From the IMG/VR virus record IMGVR_UViG_3300009124_000013, positions 1 to 58,847 of that record: a stretch of 58,847 nt of DNA; one strand, given 5' to 3'. This document shows positions 50,391-58,847 of the stretch, one piece after another. A program made the position numbers and the translations under genes. Each line of letters opens with the position of its first letter. Position 1 is the first letter of the stretch. Source of the stretch: a virus. The notes under the pieces were generated by a model. The model was not told the DNA's origin, did not search any database, and saw nothing but the letters and a program-made list of their open reading frames with translations.

Positions 50391-52988
50391 ATGGCAAATC
50401 AAGGTTTTGTACAGGCACTAAACTTAGCAGAAGTTGAAGACGGATCTTTGATCCTTGACAACTTGGCAGGAGGAACTGCATCTAATGATTTAAAGATCTT
50501 TCAAGGTGTTAGTACTAAGAAATCTTTATTGTTCTTTAATCGATTTGTTCATACTGCCGTAACTGAAGAATCAGTTAAATCCTTGGAACTGGGAACAAAG
50601 TTCATCTATGATAGTGTTTACACATACACAGATGATGATATTGTAGATATTGTTCCTATCAATCTTTTGAAAGATTATGATATTGTGTACAGAGGATTTG
50701 ACTCTGATGGTAAATTATCCAACCCAGGATCTGGTAAAGACGTAACTTTTAGTAGAGGTGATGGATATTTACCTGGTAAATATGAGATTATATTTAAAGG
50801 TGGATCTGGTTTAAATGAATCTGTAGAGGCAATCCTTGAGATTTCTGATGGTCAAAATGTTTTTAGTTATCCAGGATTAATTGGTCAAATTGGAACCATT
50901 GAAATTACTGATAGTGGTGATACTCAAGGATCGGGAACTACTTTTAGTGGATTTAAACAAGGTGATGTACTTACAGTCAGTAAGTATAGACAAATTATAG
51001 ATGAAAATGGAAATACCACAGGAAATACCACATATATCAGCGGTGATTTACCACCACGCATCTCTGGAATCCCTGGAACTGGATTCCAAGTAACTATTAT
51101 TGGATATCCATGGACAGCATTATTAGTTGGAAACTATACATGGGATATTGCAAATCTTGACACAGCATCTTTAAGAGTTGAGATTGCAAATACTAATGCA
51201 AGTTTAAATGGAACATATGATTTAGTTAAGGATGCAACAACCAATAAGCATAAATTTGTACCGCCAAGTTCTCCAACATCAAAATCATATGATGTTAATA
51301 GATTAATTTATACTCAAGAGTTCATTGAACGTAATGAGGAATTGTATGATGTAAGTGGAGATGGTTCTTTAACCTCGTGGGATATTGATTTGCTGGAAGT
51401 ATTCTTTAGAAATACTCAGAACTTCCCAGCATCCACATTTGAAGATGATGTAAAAGATTGGATTGCTGATTATATTACAGCAAACGGATTGCCATCTGGA
51501 TCTACTAGAACTAATGAGATTCAGTTGTATAATTATATGGAAGGATTAAATCGTTCCATTATGAATGTCGATGGAACAAATCCTACAACTACAACTATTC
51601 CTGCAACTGCGATCACACTTCTTCGCAATTATGTGACTGGTAATGGTACTTTGTATTCTATTTCTACTGCTAGTACATTAATTAATTCAGCTACAGTCAA
51701 TGCATCATCACTTAGTCATGCAATTGCAGTAAGAGTTCCTGTAAGAGAATTCCCAATTTATACTCTTGATACTGAAGGATATGCCAAACCATATTTCCTT
51801 TTAACTGTATATAATTCATCTTCTGGTGGATATGTAAATCATTTCAATCAATTTGCTAAATTTGGTAGAAAGATGACTTGTACCACCACTCTGAACAGTT
51901 GGATTTCTATTCCTATTGGTGCGTCTGGTACATCTTCTGGCATTGATTGGAAAATTGCTGATAAGTTCACGGGCACAAATACTGATGGAAGTACTCTTTA
52001 TTATGTAAATGTAGTTGCTTCTGGTGATGGGTTCGCGTCTAACTCTACATTTAGTAATTATAATTTAACAGTACAAACAAGTACCCCTGTTATTTCCACT
52101 GCTGATAACGGAACTGAGTATGGCATTTTTGATTCCAATGGTCAGAATACTTACTTCTTGAGATCATTGCCAAGAAGTACTCAAGAAAGTTTAAAGGAAA
52201 TTATTCTTATTGCTGAAAATTATAGTATACCAACCTCAGAGAGTAATACTTATGGTGGTACAAAAGTACCAACAACAACACTATTCCCCGATGTTATCTT
52301 CAGACGTGACGATAAACTGACCGTTGAGAATATTCAAAATTTAGAGTCACCTGAAGTATTAGATAATGAAGAGTCGAACTCTGAATCATATGGATCTACA
52401 GGCAGTTTTTCATATGGACTTAATGATGGATATACTGTAGAACTAGAAAACGTTAGTGAAAATGTAGAGCAAGCAACCTATTTAAAAGGTAGTAAGTATA
52501 GAATTGATCGCAAATTATACTATGAAAAAGATATTAAAATTGAGGGTCTGATTAGTGCCTTTGACCCAGATGGGTTCAATAGTACTGAGGCAGCATTAAG
52601 TCCAACCGATGATGATGTAATATCACCTGGCATTTATATTAGTGATGCTGGATCTCAAATTACAAATAATTTAAGATCTGACTTTGCAGGTAAGACAAGA
52701 TCATTCTCCAATGATTATAATCCATGGGAGGCAGATCCTGACAATGGTCAGTTAGTGACGACATCAACTGAAGTATCAATTAATGATCTTATCTTTACTC
52801 AGGAAGTTTCTATTGATTTACGTAGAGATGGTCAAACTACTGATAATACAAGATTTGTTAATGGTAATGGTGCTCTTGGAGAAACTTTGGCAGATAACTA
52901 TGCAGTTAATCCATCCAATCCAACTTCATTCAAACTCAAAATGGTGATCAATAACGAAGAATTCTATATCTTGATGAAGAAGGTTTAG
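50391..52988 (+). CDS. Virion protein with EF-hand/dockerin-like motif (865 aa)
   Basis: 865 aa, beta-rich and acidic. Residues 320-331 (DVSGDGSLTSWD) match a dockerin/EF-hand calcium loop, followed by the helix IDLLEVFFRN. The N-terminus (GFVQALNLAEVEDGSLILDN) resembles attachment segments of neighbouring cyanophage structural genes. Likely part of the same appendage as the genes before it. Its TAG stop overlaps the stop of the convergent gene (TTAG), leaving no room for a terminator. Confidence 0.68.
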   Translation: MANQGFVQALNLAEVEDGSLILDNLAGGTASNDLKIFQGVSTKKSLLFFNRFVHTAVTEESVKSLELGTKFIYDSVYTYTDDDIVDIVPINLLKDYDIVYRGFDSDGKLSNPGSGKDVTFSRGDGYLPGKYEIIFKGGSGLNESVEAILEISDGQNVFSYPGLIGQIGTIEITDSGDTQGSGTTFSGFKQGDVLTVSKYRQIIDENGNTTGNTTYISGDLPPRISGIPGTGFQVTIIGYPWTALLVGNYTWDIANLDTASLRVEIANTNASLNGTYDLVKDATTNKHKFVPPSSPTSKSYDVNRLIYTQEFIERNEELYDVSGDGSLTSWDIDLLEVFFRNTQNFPASTFEDDVKDWIADYITANGLPSGSTRTNEIQLYNYMEGLNRSIMNVDGTNPTTTTIPATAITLLRNYVTGNGTLYSISTASTLINSATVNASSLSHAIAVRVPVREFPIYTLDTEGYAKPYFLLTVYNSSSGGYVNHFNQFAKFGRKMTCTTTLNSWISIPIGASGTSSGIDWKIADKFTGTNTDGSTLYYVNVVASGDGFASNSTFSNYNLTVQTSTPVISTADNGTEYGIFDSNGQNTYFLRSLPRSTQESLKEIILIAENYSIPTSESNTYGGTKVPTTTLFPDVIFRRDDKLTVENIQNLESPEVLDNEESNSESYGSTGSFSYGLNDGYTVELENVSENVEQATYLKGSKYRIDRKLYYEKDIKIEGLISAFDPDGFNSTEAALSPTDDDVISPGIYISDAGSQITNNLRSDFAGKTRSFSNDYNPWEADPDNGQLVTTSTEVSINDLIFTQEVSIDLRRDGQTTDNTRFVNGNGALGETLADNYAVNPSNPTSFKLKMVINNEEFYILMKKV

Positions 52989-55900
52989 AATATATTATTT
53001 GGATCTGAACTGCCGATCAGCATATCATAGAAAGTACCACCAAAGTTTACTCTCAACTTCTTATCTACGGGAAGATTACCGAGTGCTGTAGTACCTAAAC
53101 TTTGAATGTTCAATACTGGATGAGTAGCACGAATACTTCTGACATTCAGTTTTCCACCCATAGTCATGTCTGGTTCATTTACTGTGGTTGCGAGACCAAG
53201 TGGTGAACTATCAAACGGTGGTGAAGTATCAAGTGGAGGGCAGCACAATTCCTTATTAAAGGTTACTGCACTACCAGAAAGAATAGCAGATCCTTGAGCA
53301 AAGGTGTAAACAGAACGTTGGTTAGTTGTATTCTGTAGATATTGAGTGGCACCAGTTCTAGTTGTATTTGGATGGAACATCCTAATAAATGGTAACCTCT
53401 CCTCAATAACGCTGTTTGCTCTTACTAACTCATAAGTTTTATTTCTATATTGAATATAGTCATAAGTTGGAGTCGAACCAGTAATTCTAAAATCTCTATA
53501 ACTTGGTTGTAAGTTAATCAAGTTAGCAATTCTTTGATTACCAGAATTAGTTTTCTGAGTATTGGTCAGCAAATTGTATGGTGTGATTCCACCAGTATTT
53601 GTGTTGCCATCAGATACAAATGCTGCACCAGCAAATGACTTAAACCACATCAATTTTCTAGTTCCATTTACTTCATGATATCTTACATACTGACCTGAAG
53701 TAAGAATTCTATTTGGACCATTACCATTAACTGGAATACTTCTCCAGTTATGGAAGATAGTTTCTGCTTGTGTTGCAGTTAATGTATATGTACCAGTTAT
53801 TTGTGAAAATGTATCAGCTCTAGTGTTATTAGTAACATAATCATTATATCTGAAGTTAAGTTCAGTATAATCACCCAAACCAGCGTTTTGAGTGACTGTT
53901 TGAGATGCATCACTACTGATTTCATAATTAGAGATAGTTAAACTTGAAGATGCAACTTCAGTCCAATTCAATACCTTATCCAGTACATTTCCATTTTCAT
54001 CTGTTGTAGTATCTGTATTGACATATACTTCATCAAATAGTTTAACAATCAGATAGTATTTGGTAGAATTGGTTGTTGTGCCGAGAATTCCATCACCAAT
54101 GATTCTAAGTGCTCCCTCAATAGTACCAAATGGAATGTAACTTGTGGTTTGATTCTTGAGGTTATTGAATCCAAGTTGCTCAAGATATACTGCAGTGTCA
54201 GATGTATTTGATACCAATCTAATACTAACAACATTATCTTTAAATCTTCTGGTAGGATTGGCAGATTGAGAAAATGCTACATTAGGAGCAACAGCAGTTA
54301 AGTTATCATCTACCCACCATGCTGCAGAAGAACTACCAGTAGTTTGAGTATTTCTATACCATCCAGTTTGAAGAGTTTCAGTCCATAGATCATCTAAATC
54401 TTGTGCTGTTCCTGAAGGATTGCTATAATGTAATGCAACATAACGAGTATTAATATTAGTTACTAATGCACTCTCTCCAGTATTTGCATCTGTTACTGTG
54501 ACAGTTTTATATGAGTTCTGAGCACAGTTTGTATTATTGCAATAGGTTTCAAGTGGTTTGGTAATATCAATACCTCTATCATAATATACAGCACCTAATA
54601 AATCTCCACCAATAGTAGTATAAGGTCTGTTCAACCATACTTCACCCTTATCTGTTGTTCCTGATGGTACAAGATTTAATACTCTTCTATACTCAGTTTG
54701 ATCTGATGGATCTTGAGATGATACAAATACCATTCCCAGTTGAACTTCACTTACATCACCTCTATACTTGAAGACCTGACCGATACCTGGACCTGAAATT
54801 GAAGCACCATTTGCAGTGCTAGTAAAAGTAATGCCACTTACAGTTGTAGTTGCATCACCAGAGTTAAATGTAACCGCAGCTCCGTTTACACTATATGTGC
54901 CAAATGGGAAGATACATGTATTTGTTGGAAGTGTATCGTTAAATCCTAAGAATGTGGAATCAGTATCCCCATCTCCCTTGTAAGGTACAAACAGTGGAGT
55001 GACAAGTCCACGGTGATTATACACCAATACATTAATACTACTGCCAGATTGCAGTGTATTCTTGCTCAATACAACATCATTACCACCAACACCTGAGGAT
55101 AACTGTTCAGTTATTCTTGTTCCTGTGCTGAAGAAATAATCTTCATATAAGTTTCTACCATCACGCAATGTAATATATGAACCGATCTCAGCATTTACTG
55201 CGGTGTTTAACGACACCAATCTAGAATTATTTACAAATGTACCAGTTAATTGGTATACAGAATCATTATATTTTACAGGAGGTACATATGTTGACTGAAC
55301 TGGTAATGTGCTATAGAATAAGTTATATTGATCACCAGCACTGAGTAATTGTTCGCCACCAAATGCTCTTTGATCGATACCAGATTCTCTACTTGTTCCA
55401 CCATATGGAACAGAGTTATCTAAGAATACTTTAAAGTCACCGATTTGGAAGAACTTGTAGTTAATATCATAAAGATATTTGTAATTAAGTGGACCATATC
55501 CAGAGGTTTCTGATGCCATCCACAGAACCCATGCCTTTTCTTGTACTTGACCTGCATTTGGAACATCATCATCTCTAGTATAATATGTCCAATCAAATGC
55601 ATACTCCTCATATGCAGGTAAGAATTGCTCAATAGTAATGAATTTTGTTCTTGGGGTTTGTTCTGCATATCTACCAACAAAGAATAGATTATTTGTTGGG
55701 GTTGTAGCGTCAATAGCATCACTCAGGTTACCAGTTTGATATGTTGTAGTGATTGCAGTGCCAGTTGTCCCCCCCTCAAATGAGAATGGAGTATGGCGTG
55801 CTTGTTGGTCATTATTACCACTACCATCAACAGTGGTATAATTAGTAACATTTTCATTATAATCTTGAGTGATGCTACATGTAACTTGACGAGTAGAATC

Positions 55901-57343
55901 ATCTAATCCAACAACATTAAAGCGACGAACACCAAAATCTGCATCTGCTGAGCGTCTTCTATAATCATAGATGTAATCATTCAACATAATATGGTTGTAG
56001 TAAAATCTACCAAGTGCCGTATCTGCAAAGGTAATAGTATTACCCTGAATGGCGAATTCTGCACTATTAAGAGTTAACTTGTGGTGAATAGAATTGATAT
56101 ATGTCTTTTGATCTCTTCTATCCCATGCATAGAATCTAAAGAATCCAAAGTATGCATTGTTAGAGGTAACCTCTGGTACAGTAGTGATATCTACATTCTT
56201 TAAGTTGAAATCTTTAGTGACTTCAACGAAGAATTGATTGACACTGTTAGGTTCACCTGTAACATAACGGGTGAACATTTTATATTGCTTTGATACCAGA
56301 GGTCCTTTCTTTGCCTCAATATATGCAATATCATCAGTTGCAATATTGATAGCATCATCAAGAGTTACTTCAATAAAGGTTCTAGAAGTATCTTGTAGGA
56401 TACCTAACAGAGTATCAACCCAGGTTCTTGCTGTACTACCTATTGCTAATGAGTTTCGATATGTCGTTAAAGAAGTAATAGTTGCTGATGGGATTCTACC
56501 ATAAGACAATCCAGTAGATGATGGAGTATTGGGGTCTTGGAATTTGAATACAGTAGATCCAGTTGTTCTAAGATAGAATCTAGTTCTGCCTGACGTAACT
56601 GCTTTAAAGAATCCTTTCCAATTTACACCACCAAACAGAGAGAGGAATGTATCTCTGACTTTGTTACCATATACAAACTGACCACGTTCCCAGAAGTTAT
56701 CGGACTCTGTTAACTCTTCACCAGTAACAGAATCAAATACTCCATTGAGGATGAGATCACCATTTGAGAATGCATAATCTTGTAAGTATTGGAACCCATT
56801 GACAATGCCAGAGGTATGGGTTAAATTGTTTGCAGTCGTAGCATCAGTAAGAACAGCTCTATAAACTCTGTTCTGTGAGGTTCTAATGACATCACCATAC
56901 TCATAAACCCTATTAAGAACTAATAGGTCTGGTGTAATAATAATATTCTCTGAATCATAATAAATTGCATTTGGACCATCACCACCATAGAAGAATGGTT
57001 CACCAGTAGTAAAGTATGCAGTATCTAATCTATTCTTAATCTTAATAAGAGGAAGATAGATGTCTGGGTTAGTATCTTCATCAATCAGGGGCAACCCTGT
57101 AGTAGGATCAATAGTTGTTTGAGTAAACTCTACAGCAATACCATCCAGGGTATTAAATGTGTCTGCTGTAATATCAGTAACATAAATGTCTTTGATTGGA
57201 TCTAAATCTCTGACCGAGAATACTTCACCACCAGACATACTATCTGTTGCCAGGATGTTACCTAACGCAGTTTCTGGACTCAACAGATCACTGAGGTTGA
57301 AATCTCGTCTTAGACCAATTCTATTAAATAACTTTACTGCCAT
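52985..57343 (-). CDS. Giant virion structural protein (1452 aa)
   Basis: 1452 aa. The N-terminus MAVKLFNRIGLRRDFNLSDL, then LLSPETALGNILATDSMSGG, resembles openings of large T4-like cyanophage baseplate or appendage proteins. The body is beta-rich with many Tyr/Asn/Thr and a few Cys clusters (YCNNTNCAQNSY, ELCCPPLDTSPPFDSSPLG). The C-terminal part (GGKLNVRSIRATHPVLNIQS) is spike-like. No enzymatic motif seen. It may be a wedge or short-fiber protein in the gp7/gp10 range, but this is not demonstrable. Two late promoters precede it. Confidence 0.68.
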   Translation of the reverse strand: MAVKLFNRIGLRRDFNLSDLLSPETALGNILATDSMSGGEVFSVRDLDPIKDIYVTDITADTFNTLDGIAVEFTQTTIDPTTGLPLIDEDTNPDIYLPLIKIKNRLDTAYFTTGEPFFYGGDGPNAIYYDSENIIITPDLLVLNRVYEYGDVIRTSQNRVYRAVLTDATTANNLTHTSGIVNGFQYLQDYAFSNGDLILNGVFDSVTGEELTESDNFWERGQFVYGNKVRDTFLSLFGGVNWKGFFKAVTSGRTRFYLRTTGSTVFKFQDPNTPSSTGLSYGRIPSATITSLTTYRNSLAIGSTARTWVDTLLGILQDTSRTFIEVTLDDAINIATDDIAYIEAKKGPLVSKQYKMFTRYVTGEPNSVNQFFVEVTKDFNLKNVDITTVPEVTSNNAYFGFFRFYAWDRRDQKTYINSIHHKLTLNSAEFAIQGNTITFADTALGRFYYNHIMLNDYIYDYRRRSADADFGVRRFNVVGLDDSTRQVTCSITQDYNENVTNYTTVDGSGNNDQQARHTPFSFEGGTTGTAITTTYQTGNLSDAIDATTPTNNLFFVGRYAEQTPRTKFITIEQFLPAYEEYAFDWTYYTRDDDVPNAGQVQEKAWVLWMASETSGYGPLNYKYLYDINYKFFQIGDFKVFLDNSVPYGGTSRESGIDQRAFGGEQLLSAGDQYNLFYSTLPVQSTYVPPVKYNDSVYQLTGTFVNNSRLVSLNTAVNAEIGSYITLRDGRNLYEDYFFSTGTRITEQLSSGVGGNDVVLSKNTLQSGSSINVLVYNHRGLVTPLFVPYKGDGDTDSTFLGFNDTLPTNTCIFPFGTYSVNGAAVTFNSGDATTTVSGITFTSTANGASISGPGIGQVFKYRGDVSEVQLGMVFVSSQDPSDQTEYRRVLNLVPSGTTDKGEVWLNRPYTTIGGDLLGAVYYDRGIDITKPLETYCNNTNCAQNSYKTVTVTDANTGESALVTNINTRYVALHYSNPSGTAQDLDDLWTETLQTGWYRNTQTTGSSSAAWWVDDNLTAVAPNVAFSQSANPTRRFKDNVVSIRLVSNTSDTAVYLEQLGFNNLKNQTTSYIPFGTIEGALRIIGDGILGTTTNSTKYYLIVKLFDEVYVNTDTTTDENGNVLDKVLNWTEVASSSLTISNYEISSDASQTVTQNAGLGDYTELNFRYNDYVTNNTRADTFSQITGTYTLTATQAETIFHNWRSIPVNGNGPNRILTSGQYVRYHEVNGTRKLMWFKSFAGAAFVSDGNTNTGGITPYNLLTNTQKTNSGNQRIANLINLQPSYRDFRITGSTPTYDYIQYRNKTYELVRANSVIEERLPFIRMFHPNTTRTGATQYLQNTTNQRSVYTFAQGSAILSGSAVTFNKELCCPPLDTSPPFDSSPLGLATTVNEPDMTMGGKLNVRSIRATHPVLNIQSLGTTALGNLPVDKKLRVNFGGTFYDMLIGSSDPNNIF

Positions 57344-57354
57344 GAGTAGAGGGG

Positions 57355-57383
57355 TTGCCTTTTCCCACTATTTATGGTATACT
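57355..57383 (+). promoter_or_regulatory. Early promoter
   Basis: TTGCCT (57355-57360) preceded by GGGG, 17-base spacer, TATACT (57378-57383). Drives the 57407 gene with a leader of about 17 bases. Confidence 0.72.
57369..57376 (-). promoter_or_regulatory. Late promoter (CATAAATA), minus strand
   Basis: Reads CATAAATA on the minus strand, 25 bases before the 57343 start. It lies within the spacer of the plus-strand early promoter. Confidence 0.65.
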
Positions 57384-57399
57384 CATTTAGTCAACCCGT

Positions 57400-57407
57400 T
57401 ATTTATA
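57400..57407 (-). promoter_or_regulatory. Late promoter (TATAAATA), minus strand
   Basis: Perfect late consensus on the minus strand, 56 bases before the 57343 start; it overlaps the ATG of the plus-strand gene. Confidence 0.65.
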
Positions 57408-57637
57408 TGGACTTCGCAAAGTATCTCGCAAATCTTGAAAACCAATTGAAGATGGTCAACTCTGACATCATGGAGAAGGAAGAAGAACTCCAGAAGTTAA
57501 GAGAGTTTCGCTCTCAAGTCAAAGGTGGCATTGAAGTGGTGAAGCAGATTGAATCTGATTCTGAATCCAAACCATCGGCACCTGTTCAACTACAACAGGA
57601 GATCAGGAACACAGTCAAAGAGATGACAGAAGAGTAA
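57407..57637 (+). CDS. Small coiled-coil protein (76 aa)
   Basis: 76 aa. Residues about 5-45 form a coiled coil (YLANLENQLKMVNSDIMEKE, EELQKLREFRSQVKGGIEVV), followed by a Ser/Pro linker and a short helix. ATG 57407 follows the early promoter with almost no leader and no clear ribosome-binding site. Function unknown. Confidence 0.65.
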   Translation: MDFAKYLANLENQLKMVNSDIMEKEEELQKLREFRSQVKGGIEVVKQIESDSESKPSAPVQLQQEIRNTVKEMTEE

Positions 57638-57652
57638 CTGTCACACACCCCC

Positions 57653-57681
57653 TTGACCTAGGTCACCACTCGGAGTATATT
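57653..57681 (+). promoter_or_regulatory. Early promoter
   Basis: CCCCC then TTGACC (57653-57658), 17-base spacer, TATATT (57676-57681). Leader of about 50 bases to the ParB-like gene. Confidence 0.8.
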
Positions 57682-57739
57682 ACTCGTGTTGATTGGCACA
57701 CGCCTCAAATCAACACCAAGTACTTTGCTATTTTTACTA

Positions 57740-58723
57740 ATGTTTTACCAAGTCGATCGTCCTTGCGGTGTTCCTGATGCTAAATGGTGGGAGCAAAACT
57801 GCAAGGTGAAATCCTTTCGTACCGTTAATCCTATTGGATTCAAGGTTCGTCCTATCACTGAACTGAATAATGAGAATGAAGCAGGTCAGAAACTGAACCC
57901 AGCACGTTCTCAAGGCATTGATTATAAAAATGTTCAGGCACTGCAAGAGAGTTTTATCAGTCGAGGATTTGATACAACTAAGATGCCTCCGATTGTATTA
58001 CCTGATGGTCAAATTGTCGATGGCAATACCCGAGTAGAGTCACTTCGCAATGCTGACTATGGATTCGTATGTGTCTATGAAGTAGAAATCAAAGATGGAT
58101 ATACCATTGATGATGTGTATGACGAGATCGGTCTTGGTATGAACAATCACTTGTCATCCAAAGCGATGCAACCAAGTGATTGTGAGAAGCGTCTGGCACT
58201 CTTCTTTAATCGTATGGGTGAAGAAAGTGTCGAAATGGGTATGAACTGGTTCACTACCTTTGATCATCCTTACACCCAGGATACTGTGCGTAGCATGGTC
58301 GAGAAGGTTATTGCTAGAAAGCGTTGTGAAGATACCATGTCACCATTCAAGGCACAAACTGCTAAAGAGTGGTTGAAGAGAAATGGCAAGAATACTGATG
58401 TTGTTATTCTTAACTACTCTAACACAAAGCGTAGCAGGGAAACTTATATTCTTCGTGCTATGAAGGAGGTCCTTGATCACTTCAATGAAACCTCCGAGAT
58501 TCTCCCGATCGTTCCATTCTTGAGTGGGTACGAAGCAGAGGAAGCAGATGCTGCACGAAAGGAAGCTATGGTTCAGGCAAAGATCTTTAATAAAGTATTC
58601 AACAATGTTGGTGTTCTTATTAAAGAAGCACACTCCAAGGGTGAAGATTTTGAAATTTTGAAGATCAAATCCTGGATGCCACAGGTTACTGGCAAGGAAA
58701 CTGACCTTGTGGCAGTTCAATAA
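57740..58723 (+). CDS. ParB-like protein (327 aa)
   Basis: 327 aa. The N-terminal half has a ParB/sulfiredoxin-type fold: VRPITELNNENEAGQKLNPA, a helix YKNVQALQESFISRGFD and PPIVLPDGQIVDGNTRVESL, with DGNTR at residues 94-98 in the nucleotide-binding position of ParB (DGxxR). The C-terminal part is helical and basic. Such genes are frequent in cyanophages; CTPase, nuclease or DNA-binding activity is possible but not shown. ATG 57740 is preferred because the longer frame starts at the promoter. Own promoter and terminator. Confidence 0.75.
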   Translation: MFYQVDRPCGVPDAKWWEQNCKVKSFRTVNPIGFKVRPITELNNENEAGQKLNPARSQGIDYKNVQALQESFISRGFDTTKMPPIVLPDGQIVDGNTRVESLRNADYGFVCVYEVEIKDGYTIDDVYDEIGLGMNNHLSSKAMQPSDCEKRLALFFNRMGEESVEMGMNWFTTFDHPYTQDTVRSMVEKVIARKRCEDTMSPFKAQTAKEWLKRNGKNTDVVILNYSNTKRSRETYILRAMKEVLDHFNETSEILPIVPFLSGYEAEEADAARKEAMVQAKIFNKVFNNVGVLIKEAHSKGEDFEILKIKSWMPQVTGKETDLVAVQ

Positions 58724-58730
58724 GTGCCAT

Positions 58731-58757
58731 GCGCTCCTTGACGGGGCGCTTTTTTTT
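58731..58757 (+). terminator. Terminator with embedded -35 box
   Basis: GCGCTCC (58731-58737), loop TTGAC, GGGGCGC (58743-58749), then eight T. The loop is the -35 of the following promoter. Confidence 0.9.
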
Positions 58758-58766
58758 GTGTATTAT
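58738..58766 (+). promoter_or_regulatory. Early promoter inside terminator
   Basis: TTGACG (58738-58743), 17-base spacer, TATTAT (58761-58766). Third case of this architecture in the window. Confidence 0.82.
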
Positions 58767-58792
58767 TACTAGGTAATCAAGGGAACACCACC

Positions 58793-58847
58793 ATGACCAA
58801 CACCACCCTGACTGCTGAGAAGGTCGCTGACTACACCGTCATGCTGT
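58793..58847 (+). CDS. Start of a gene, possibly ClpS-like (partial)
   Basis: Only 18 codons are inside the window: MTNTTLTAEKVADYTVML. A Tyr-x-Val-Met-Leu strand directly after a short polar N-terminus is how ClpS protease adaptors begin, and ClpS-like genes occur in cyanophages, but the diagnostic Asn-Asp-Asp lies beyond the edge. It has its own early promoter about 27 bases upstream. Codon use is GC-rich, suggesting high expression. Confidence 0.45.
   Translation, partial: MTNTTLTAEKVADYTVML

Noticed and set aside
28691-57343. CRISPR array or simple tandem DNA repeats in the giant genes
   Set aside because: Recurrent Thr/Gly/Ser-rich words come from protein composition; no regularly spaced identical repeats are seen.

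Overview
This window is a segment of a T4-like cyanomyovirus (Kyanoviridae-type phage of marine Synechococcus or Prochlorococcus). The evidence is T4 core genes in T4-like order (gp33-gp59-...-gp32; gp53, gp48, gp4; gp54-, gp26-, gp27- and gp5-like baseplate genes), cyanophage auxiliary genes (transaldolase talC, a CP12-like protein, phoH, thyX, a glutaredoxin, 2OG-Fe(II) oxygenases), a scattered tRNA set, T4-type late promoters (TATAAATA) and a Downstream-peptide (glutamine-type) riboswitch, an RNA class known from marine picocyanobacteria and their phages. No psbA, hli, integrase, transposon or CRISPR array is present. The exact species and host cannot be read from the sequence.

Layout. 1-1074: a run of tiny overlapping genes, many membrane-spanning. 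1100-1767: early promoter, riboswitch and three small genes, two of them DUF4278-like. 1757-7767: small early genes including a secreted HExxH protein, an AbrB-like protein, a prolyl-hydroxylase-like oxygenase, tRNA-Ser, a GC-rich putative outer-membrane protein, a glutaredoxin, a DUF6433 protein and ThyX. 7772-11363: replication and late-transcription genes (PhoH, MGME1-like nuclease, gp33, gp59, DUF1825, gp32). 11822-14389 (minus): gp53, gp48, an unassigned assembly protein and gp4. 14436-25816: the baseplate hub and tail operon, with a strong candidate -1 ribosomal frameshift at the end of gp26, two very long proteins carrying peptidoglycan-cleaving domains in tape-measure position, a gp27-like hub, CP12, and a gp5 split into an OB-fold protein and a beta-helix spike. 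25817-28643: tRNA-Leu, -Asp, -Thr, -Ala and -Asn mixed with talC, an oxygenase and small genes. 28691-57343: seven giant virion proteins (865-1855 aa), including pectate-lyase-like fibers, two tandem paralogs, a leucine-rich-repeat protein and, on the minus strand, a 1452-aa protein. 57407-58847: a coiled-coil protein, a ParB-like protein and the start of a possible ClpS-like gene.

Regulation. Early promoters follow TTGAC(A/C/G)-17/18-TATxxT, and nearly all have a run of G or C just upstream of the -35. In three places the -35 box sits in the loop of the terminator of the preceding gene; in two of these the stop codon of that gene is the TGA inside TTGACA. Late genes follow TATAAATA, CATAAATA or CTAAATA boxes. 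Genes are packed with ATGA, TGATG or TAATG overlaps, so translational coupling should be widespread. No gene-free stretch exceeds 300 bases apart from the tRNA cluster.
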